This document shows, piece after piece, positions 42,624 to 48,187 of a stretch of DNA of 48,187 bases. The DNA lies in the NCBI GenBank assembly GCA_015272515.1, contig JACYLN010000137.1:1-48187 (forward strand). The letters run 5' to 3'. A program made the translations under genes and the position numbers. How positions within the stretch are numbered: the first letter of the stretch is position 1; every line of letters begins with the position of its first letter. This stretch comes from Leptolyngbyaceae cyanobacterium C42_A2020_001 (lineage in GTDB: Bacteria > Cyanobacteriota > Cyanobacteriia > Leptolyngbyales > Leptolyngbyaceae). Under the pieces are notes generated by a model. It made no database searches. It worked only from the letters and a program-made list of their open reading frames with translations, and was not told the origin of the DNA.

Positions 42624-44042
42624 CTAATTTCTGTTTCTTGCCTCTTGCCTACCTTCAGACAAGATACTGAGTTTGACAGGTGTACCGTCTTTCAAAGCTT
42701 CGCTGCTGCGGGTAACGTAGCGATCGCCCACTTGCAATCCTGACAAAATTTCAACTTGACCATTTTGCCGCTTGCCAAGTGCAACCTGGCGGGCTTCCAC
42801 AGTTGGTTTGTCGTCATCGCGGTTAACCACAAACACTGTGCCTGATTGCCGCTCAGGTTGAGAACGAGTTGCCCTGCCTTCTGAAGCTGAATTTTCACCA
42901 CCTCGACTCGCTCCAGTTTGTCCTGCTCCCGCCGCGTTTCCAGCTTGCTGACGAGCACGGCGATCTTGATTCGTTTGCAAAGCAGATTCTGGCACAACGA
43001 CTCGTTGCACTGCTTGTTGGGTGAAGTTCACTCGTGCCAGTAAGCCACTACCAATGCGTCCATTAGCGTTGGGAATAATGACCTCAATCGGAATTAGCCT
43101 CGCCGTTGGGTCGGCAGCAGGCGAAATGCGGCTCACCTGCCCGGTCATTTGTTGATTGGGAAAGGCATCCAGGCGCACTTGCACCGCTTGCCCTACCTCA
43201 AGGGTTCCAAGTTCCCGCTCAGACACCTGCACTACCACTTTGACCTGACTGAAATCTCCCAACTTCAAAATTTCGCTACCCGGTTGGGCCAGGTTGCCAG
43301 GTTCCAAAACCCGTTCTAATACTGCTCCGGTAACAGGTGAAGTTAACACGCTAAAAGACTGCCGTTCTCGCTCTTGCGCCACGATCGCCTGCTGCGCCGC
43401 CACTCGTTTCTGTGCTGCCGCCGCTGCCTGCTGCCGGGTCCGCACTTGCTCCTGCGCTGACCTAACCGTTTGTCGAGCAGTTGCCACAGTGGTGCGAGCA
43501 TTCTCAACCTGCTGCTCAGGAATTGCCCCCTCACGGAACAGTTGCTCCAAACGAGCTAGGTCAGATTGTGCCTGTTGCAGTCTCAGTTGAGCATCCACTA
43601 CTTGCGTGCGGGCATTGCTGACTTCTGCCTGCGCTTGTGCCACTTCCGACTGTCGTGCAGCAACCTCTGCTCCAGCTTCAACAACGGCTGCCGTCAAAAC
43701 TCCGTCATCCAACCGTCCTAGCACTTGCCCCTGACTGACGCGATCGCCCACATCAGCAGCTAAGTCAACAATTTGACCTTCTACCTGTGCTCGTAACGAA
43801 ACCTGACGATAGGGTTGGGTTGTGCCCGTATATTCCTGATCTTGTTGCAGCAGTGCTGTGCGAGCAACAGCAATATCAACTGCTGCCGGTCCATCGTCTT
43901 GCTGTCCTGATCGGGGCTGCTGTGCTCCTGCCTCATTTTTGGGTAAAGATCCGCAGCCAGCTAACGCTACGAAAAACCCTGCCATCAAGAGCCAACTGGC
44001 GATCGCGCCTTTTGGTGTGAACCGCAGTGCAAACTGTGACAT
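42624..44042 (-). CDS. RND efflux periplasmic adaptor (membrane fusion protein), lipoprotein
   Basis: A 472-residue adaptor. The signal ends in a lipobox, [14 protein letters not shown], so it is anchored by a lipidated Cys. The lipoyl half-motifs ([20 protein letters not shown] and [20 protein letters not shown]) flank a long, Ala/Gln-rich coiled-coil hairpin (about 120-235); beta-barrel and membrane-proximal domains follow. An about 50-residue Gln/Gly/Arg-rich insert lies near residue 370. It precedes the permease gene on the same strand by 161 bp, forming one efflux operon. Confidence 0.92.
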   Translation of the reverse strand: MSQFALRFTPKGAIASWLLMAGFFVALAGCGSLPKNEAGAQQPRSGQQDDGPAAVDIAVARTALLQQDQEYTGTTQPYRQVSLRAQVEGQIVDLAADVGDRVSQGQVLGRLDDGVLTAAVVEAGAEVAARQSEVAQAQAEVSNARTQVVDAQLRLQQAQSDLARLEQLFREGAIPEQQVENARTTVATARQTVRSAQEQVRTRQQAAAAAQKRVAAQQAIVAQERERQSFSVLTSPVTGAVLERVLEPGNLAQPGSEILKLGDFSQVKVVVQVSERELGTLEVGQAVQVRLDAFPNQQMTGQVSRISPAADPTARLIPIEVIIPNANGRIGSGLLARVNFTQQAVQRVVVPESALQTNQDRRARQQAGNAAGAGQTGASRGGENSASEGRATRSQPERQSGTVFVVNRDDDKPTVEARQVALGKRQNGQVEILSGLQVGDRYVTRSSEALKDGTPVKLSILSEGRQEARNRN

Positions 44043-44374
44043 ATGCTTTCAAGTAAATTGGGGAGCAAACAAGCTGTATTGGTTGGACATTGGAACTTAA
44101 GCAAAGGTTCAAAACCCACAACAAAAAAGTTGGTTACCTTAAGCGCCACAGACGGCCACCCTATTTTGTTACAAATTGTAATCACTTCCTCAAAAAGTTA
44201 GCATCCATAAAAATTAGCTACATCGTCCACAAGATAGGCTTTTGTAGTTCCACGCAAAATATGGCAAACTCCAGCCTCAGCGCTGAGTTGCATGAGGACT
44301 ATTAACAAACCTGTCAAAACTCGAGACTTTAGCAGTTTGTCCTGTCGTGAGTGTACTAACTAAAGCGCTACATC
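44043..44374. other. 332-bp intergenic region
   Basis: This lies between the adaptor gene start (leftward) and the egtD stop. It must contain the efflux operon promoter. I see a 12-bp palindrome CTCAGCGCTGAG near 44276-44287 and AT-rich sequence, but no gene. Several short frames here do not look like proteins. Confidence 0.5.
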
Positions 44375-45418
44375 TTAGCTATTTCTACGCTCAAACACAG
44401 CTAGAGCAAACCATTGATTTGCATCCATCCAACTTCGCACGTAATTTAACCCGCTGTTCTGAAGTTGATGTTGCAGCGTGGGCAAGTCAAATTTGCGTGA
44501 GATTTCACTTTGAATCGTTTCTCCTGCCTCCAGTTCAACTACAAAATCGAGTCCTGCCAATGTCGCCACCTGATTTTTGAGACTTCTAAGATGCATCTCA
44601 ATTTGATGCAGCGCTTCGTTATAGAATGCCACGTGTTGAAACTGAGTCAGGTCAAAGTTGCCATTAAATCGTTGATTTAAATGACGCAAAATATTGAGAT
44701 TAAATTCAGCGGTAATGCCCTGCTTATCGTTGTAAGCAGCTTCGAGTTGAGCAGTTGCTTTATGCAGATCCACTCCTAGCAAAAAATAATCGCCGGGATG
44801 TAAAGCAGCCGCAATTTGGGTGAAAAAGCGATCGCACTCCTCTGACGTTAAATTACCCAAAGAACTACCCAGAAAGCTAATCATACGTTTGGATAAATAA
44901 CTATCCGATAAGTGTTTCAAACCCAGTTCGTAAGTACCCACCAACGCATGAACATTTAGCCCAGGATAGTCTTCCAATAGGCGATGAGCACTGCTTTCTA
45001 AAATTCCAGCACTCACATCAATCGGGCGATAGTGCAATGGATAGTTGAGATCCTGGTAAGCGTTTAAGAGCAAACGTGTTTTGGTAGAACTACCGCTGCC
45101 CAGTTCGACCAGTTCACATTCTCCTGTCAATCGAGTCAGGTCGTTTGCGTAAGTTTGCAGAATGGCAGTTTCCGTGCGAGTCAGGTAGTACTCTGGCAGG
45201 CTACAAATTTGTTCAAACAACTGGGAGCCGCGATCGTCATAAAAGTATTTGGGTGGCAATGTTTTCTGCACTTGGCTCAACCCTTGAACCACATCTGCCC
45301 CGGTTGTTTCATCTCTGGTTTTTGGCGCTGAATCTGGCAGGTATTCAATCAGTAAGCGCTCTGTCCAGGCTGAAGGGCGCTGCGAAGCCACGCCACTGGC
45401 TAAATCAGAAAATGACAT
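44375..45418 (-). CDS. egtD: L-histidine N-alpha-methyltransferase (ergothioneine synthesis)
   Basis: A 347-residue SAM enzyme that trimethylates His to hercynine. Family motifs: PPKYFYDDRGSQLFEQICSL, YYLTRTETAIL, SAM-binding ELGSGSSTKTRLLL, FLGSSLGNL and LGVDLHKATAQLEAAYND, with the His-site Tyr/Asn in these blocks and SRKF and WFALAVF near the end. It should give hercynine, the ergothioneine precursor. EgtB, which would add sulfur, is not adjacent, so the next step must be encoded elsewhere. It is divergent from tatA (95 bp). Confidence 0.93.
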   Translation of the reverse strand: MSFSDLASGVASQRPSAWTERLLIEYLPDSAPKTRDETTGADVVQGLSQVQKTLPPKYFYDDRGSQLFEQICSLPEYYLTRTETAILQTYANDLTRLTGECELVELGSGSSTKTRLLLNAYQDLNYPLHYRPIDVSAGILESSAHRLLEDYPGLNVHALVGTYELGLKHLSDSYLSKRMISFLGSSLGNLTSEECDRFFTQIAAALHPGDYFLLGVDLHKATAQLEAAYNDKQGITAEFNLNILRHLNQRFNGNFDLTQFQHVAFYNEALHQIEMHLRSLKNQVATLAGLDFVVELEAGETIQSEISRKFDLPTLQHQLQNSGLNYVRSWMDANQWFALAVFERRNS

Positions 45419-45513
45419 TGAACCTCCTCTTTCACCATGCCTGCCATTTTCCCATGCGATGCTACGCTAGAACCTATCTTGAAAGTGAGATCCGCGATCG
45501 CAGGAGGGTGATT

Positions 45514-45687
45514 ATGTTTGGATTAGGATGGCCTGAAGTCATTATCATCGGTGTTGTAGCAATTCTCATTTTCGGTCCTAAAAAAATTCCTGAACTAGGC
45601 AGTACACTGGGCAAAACCCTGCGGGGCTTCAAAGAAGAAGTCAGCAAACCAGACGAAGACTCAGAGTTTGATGAGAAAGAGTTGTAA
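45514..45687 (+). CDS. tatA: Twin-arginine translocase subunit TatA/E
   Basis: A 57-residue protein starting at ATG 45514 with an excellent AGGAGG 6 nt upstream; the larger frame from 45145 is only an upstream extension over egtD. MFGLGWPEVIIIGVVAILIF forms the short membrane helix, followed by the FGPKKIPELG hinge and the amphipathic helix TLGKTLRGFKEEV, then an acidic tail. TatA forms the pore of the system that exports folded proteins across thylakoid and plasma membranes. No tatC is adjacent. Confidence 0.95.
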   Translation: MFGLGWPEVIIIGVVAILIFGPKKIPELGSTLGKTLRGFKEEVSKPDEDSEFDEKEL

Positions 45688-45722
45688 GGAACGAGAATTC
45701 ATTAAAAATGAAAAGTTAAAAG

Positions 45723-45774
45723 TTCAAAATGCTTTCCGTCAGGCTTGGCCATTTTGAATTCTACATTTTGAATT
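45723..45774. repeat. Inverted and direct TTCAAAATG / CATTTTGAATT repeats after tatA
   Basis: TTCAAAATG at 45723-45731 is the reverse complement of CATTTTGAA at 45750-45758, giving a hairpin with an 18-nt loop; CATTTTGAATT recurs at 45764. It lies 35 bp after the tatA stop and may serve as a weak terminator or 3'-end stabiliser. Confidence 0.55.
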
Positions 45775-45920
45775 ATTCATCGTCTTAAGCCTTGTTCGTT
45801 CTAGCGTACCTGGGTCAATCAGGGGGTTAGAGCCTGGAACACAGGGACGGCGCTTTATTTGAAAATGGACAAGTCTTCTAGCGCTTTGCGTTAGATTGGG
45901 TTTAGTGATTGCGATCGCCC

Positions 45921-47573
45921 ATGAACGCCTCCCCCTTCGTCTCCGAACGTTTGTTGTTTACTCCGGCAGCCCCCACAGCCGATGCTATTCCTGCTATCTT
46001 TGCCTTTCCCAACGAGTACAGTGTTGGCATTACCAGCCTGGGGTATCAAGTTGTATGGGCAACTCTGGCATCCCGTAACGATTTAGATGTCAGCCGACTG
46101 TTCACAGATGTGCACGAGGCATTGCCGTCTGAGCCAGAACTGCTAGGCTTCTCCATGTCTTGGGAGTTAGATTACGTCAACATTTTGAGTTTGTTGGAGT
46201 CGTTGGATATTCCGATTCGGGCAGAAGCTCGCTCCGCTGTTCATCCTCTCGTGTTTGGCGGTGGTCCCGTCTTAACTGCAAACCCCGAACCCTTCGCCGA
46301 TTTCTTCGATGTAATTTTGCTGGGAGATGGAGAACTACTGCTGGGCGAGTTTATTACAGCTTACAAAGCTGTCCGCCACAGCGATCGCAAAACCCAGTTG
46401 CGGCATCTGGCAACGATTCCGGGCATTTACGTCCCCAGCCTGTATGAAGTGACATATGACGGCAATGATGGGGGCATCGCAGCCATTGAGGCGATCGCAT
46501 CCGATATTCCGGCTCAAATTCAAAAGCAAACCTACCGCGGCAACACCCTTTCCGCCTCAACCGTTGTTACCGCCAAAGCCGCCTGGGAAAACATTTACAT
46601 GGTTGAGGTTGTGAGAAGTTGTCCAGAAATGTGCCGCTTCTGCCTTGCCAGCTATCTTACCCTGCCGTTTCGGATTGCAGACGTAGAAGCTTCCCTCATT
46701 CCAGCGATCGCCCGTGGTTTGCAAGTCACCGATCGCCTGGGATTGCTCGGCGCATCCGTTACTCAACATCCCGAATTTGACACCCTGCTAGACTACCTAA
46801 ATCGTCCCGAATTCGATCACATCCGGTTAAGCATTTCCTCCGTTCGCACCAACACCGTCACACCAAAACTCGCAGAAACCCTCGTCAAACATGATTCTCG
46901 CTCCATCACCATCGCCGTAGAAAGTGGCTCCGATCGCGTTCGCCAAATCATCAACAAAAAGTTAACCAACAACGAAATTGTGCTGGCAGCCCTCAACGCT
47001 AAAGCAGGCGGGTTAAGCAGCATGAAGCTATACGGCATGGCAGGCATCCCCGGCGAAGAAATGGATGACCTGGAACAAACCGTTGAGATGATGACCATTC
47101 TCAAACAAGCTGCTCCCGGTTTACGGTTGACATTAGGATGCAGCACCTTCGTCCCCAAAGCTCATACCCCCTTCCAGTGGTTTGGGGTCAATCGGCAGGC
47201 GGAAAAACGGCTCCAGTTTTTGCAGAAACAATTACGATCGCAAGGCATTGATTTTCGCCCCGAAAGCTATAACTGGTCAGTCATTCAAGCACTTTTATCA
47301 CGCGGCGATCGCCGCCTCTCTCACCTGCTAGAACTCACCCGCCACTATGGAGATTCGTTAGGCAGTTATCGGCGTGCCTTCAAAGACTTACGCGGCACAT
47401 TGCCTCCCCTCGATTATTACGTACACGAGCATTGGAACCTGGAACAAACCTTACCCTGGAGCCACTTACAAGGTCCACTCCCACTCCCAACTCTCGTCAA
47501 ACATCTCAAAACTGCTACTTCCAGCTTTCAGCAGCCATTGACGGGATTTGAACCTACCGCGATCGCTCATTAA
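45921..47573 (+). CDS. B12-binding-domain-like radical SAM protein
   Basis: A 550-residue protein, start taken at ATG 45921 rather than TTG 45909. The N-terminal part (AIFAFPNEYSVGITSLGYQV, ELLGFSMSWELDYVN) is a B12-binding-like Rossmann domain; then comes the radical SAM domain with CPEMCRFC (4Fe-4S cluster Cys), followed by SVRTNTVTPKLAETL, AVESGSDRVRQIINKKL and GLSSMKLYGMAGIPGEEMDD. Proteins of this build are widespread in cyanobacteria; the reaction is unknown. Stands alone with about 230 bp upstream. Confidence 0.85.
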   Translation: MNASPFVSERLLFTPAAPTADAIPAIFAFPNEYSVGITSLGYQVVWATLASRNDLDVSRLFTDVHEALPSEPELLGFSMSWELDYVNILSLLESLDIPIRAEARSAVHPLVFGGGPVLTANPEPFADFFDVILLGDGELLLGEFITAYKAVRHSDRKTQLRHLATIPGIYVPSLYEVTYDGNDGGIAAIEAIASDIPAQIQKQTYRGNTLSASTVVTAKAAWENIYMVEVVRSCPEMCRFCLASYLTLPFRIADVEASLIPAIARGLQVTDRLGLLGASVTQHPEFDTLLDYLNRPEFDHIRLSISSVRTNTVTPKLAETLVKHDSRSITIAVESGSDRVRQIINKKLTNNEIVLAALNAKAGGLSSMKLYGMAGIPGEEMDDLEQTVEMMTILKQAAPGLRLTLGCSTFVPKAHTPFQWFGVNRQAEKRLQFLQKQLRSQGIDFRPESYNWSVIQALLSRGDRRLSHLLELTRHYGDSLGSYRRAFKDLRGTLPPLDYYVHEHWNLEQTLPWSHLQGPLPLPTLVKHLKTATSSFQQPLTGFEPTAIAH

Positions 47574-47767
47574 AACAACCTGTAGACAGAGTATTCGCAT
47601 CAAATTACAGGCGCTAGGATAAATAAGAAAAGCTGACAATTCATAACGGTGTCATAACACACAACCTTGTAAAAGATGTTTACGTTATGCTTCATAAAGT
47701 GGCAGATATAACTGTCTAACCAGCGTTGGTTTATCACTCTGGAACCGCTACTCTTTATAGGGACGCT

Positions 47768-48010
47768 ATGCCTACTCCGAACTCCTCCTCTTCGTTTGAG
47801 AATACTGCCGCAATCGAAAATATTTCACAAGACTTCTTGAACTTGCCCGGTGATTCTGAAATTTGGGAGAGCTTGAAATATGCCATCTCAGCAAGCTCTG
47901 GTTTCCAGCGCTGGCAAGTTGAGCAAGGTTCTCAGCCTGAGAACAGCCTGAGTTTAGATCATCTTATTCGTCGTTACCTCCGGGAAACGCTAGAAACCCT
48001 TGCTTACTAA
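47768..48010 (+). CDS. Small acidic protein of unknown function
   Basis: An 80-residue protein from the Met at 47768 (MPTPNSSSSFENTAAI); a 14-residue upstream extension to 47726 is less protein-like. Two helical segments (GDSEIWESLKYAISASSGFQ and LDHLIRRYLRETLETL) and no membrane segment. No family is recognised; the pattern (WxxLKxAIxxSSGFxRW) looks conserved-like and would suit a small regulatory protein. It is followed by a terminator-like hairpin. Confidence 0.6.
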   Translation: MPTPNSSSSFENTAAIENISQDFLNLPGDSEIWESLKYAISASSGFQRWQVEQGSQPENSLSLDHLIRRYLRETLETLAY

Positions 48011-48078
48011 ACTAAATTAGCTTTATTCGTTGTTGAATAAGCTTCCAATATCCCTCCTTCGTAAAAAAGCAATTGGCA

Positions 48079-48117
48079 AGAGCCAGGATTTGAACGCAAG
48101 TTTGCTCCTGGCTTTTT
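48079..48117 (+). terminator. Rho-independent terminator-like hairpin
   Basis: AGCCAGGA and TCCTGGCT pair over 8 bp around a 17-nt loop, followed by TTTTTT. It lies about 75 bp after the small gene's stop and would end that transcript. Confidence 0.75.
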
Positions 48118-48187
48118 TATGTTTGTGAAAGATCTAAGTACGGGACAAAAGTTGTAGGGATTGCAAAAAGTCGGACTGATTAGACGC

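Noticed and set aside
45145-45513. Long N-terminal extension of tatA
   Set aside because: It is antisense to egtD; the AGGAGG and conserved MFGLGWPE fix the start at 45514.
45723-45774. Strong Rho-independent terminator of tatA
   Set aside because: The stem is AT-rich with a long loop and no proper T-tract; kept only as a repeat.
48079-48117. tRNA 3' end on the minus strand (TTCAAATCC ... TTGCCA)
   Set aside because: No T-stem or acceptor pairing is possible; the hairpin plus T-tract is better explained as a terminator.

Overview
The window is from a cyanobacterial chromosome, most likely a filamentous Leptolyngbya/Oscillatoriales-type organism. The evidence is the abundance of the HIP1 octamer GCGATCGC on both strands, cyanobacteria-specific families (NblA-like, DUF1816, DUF3370, gamma-tocopherol methyltransferase, a self-cleavable-type LexA), and GGGATAG-type and 7-mer STRR-like simple repeats. 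This assignment is inferred from sequence character, not from a database match. I saw no rRNA, tRNA or CRISPR array.

Region 1-4000 is a decayed accessory segment. It holds a vapBC remnant and a small toxin/DUF2283 pair, each followed by an attC-like imperfect palindrome, so it reads as a short integron-like cassette row without an integrase. The two toxin-like genes carry three in-frame stops in otherwise open frames. Next come a RAYT transposase with an internal deletion, a 145-bp duplicate of the start of the FAD oxidoreductase gene, an MscS channel, and the first codons of a Uma2 gene.

Region 4000-16200 is mainly housekeeping: FAD oxidoreductase, DUF1816, the mrnC-rlmB RNA-processing pair, a molybdopterin oxidoreductase, rpmF (L32), cysA-lnt, clpS, a MORN-repeat protein, DUF3370 and plsC. 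Region 16200-22450 is a long minus-strand block: cobA-hemD fusion, argF, lexA with a probable LexA box, an AmpG-like MFS carrier, a small membrane protein and a GNAT.

Region 22450-32450 carries an alpha/beta hydrolase, a beta-hydroxyacid dehydrogenase, a K+ uptake pair (TrkH/KtrB-type plus TrkA/KtrA-type), TenA, a DUF4333-like lipoprotein, gamma-tocopherol methyltransferase, small membrane proteins and a membrane-anchored GTPase.

Region 32450-36600 has the most unexplained structure. There are two arrays of AGTCTYA-type heptamers repeating every 11-12 bp, in opposite orientations and flanking a SpoIID-domain gene and a Thr/Gly-rich secreted protein gene. There is a perfect 54-bp palindrome built on HIP1 cores. 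A XerC-like tyrosine recombinase has a dif-like inverted repeat (12-bp arms, 6-bp centre) ending one base before its ATG. An NblA-like gene and an XRE regulator with a 12-bp inverted repeat upstream follow.

Region 36580-48187 contains a PAS hybrid histidine kinase, an RND efflux permease/adaptor pair, egtD, tatA, a radical SAM protein and a small hypothetical gene with a terminator-like hairpin downstream.
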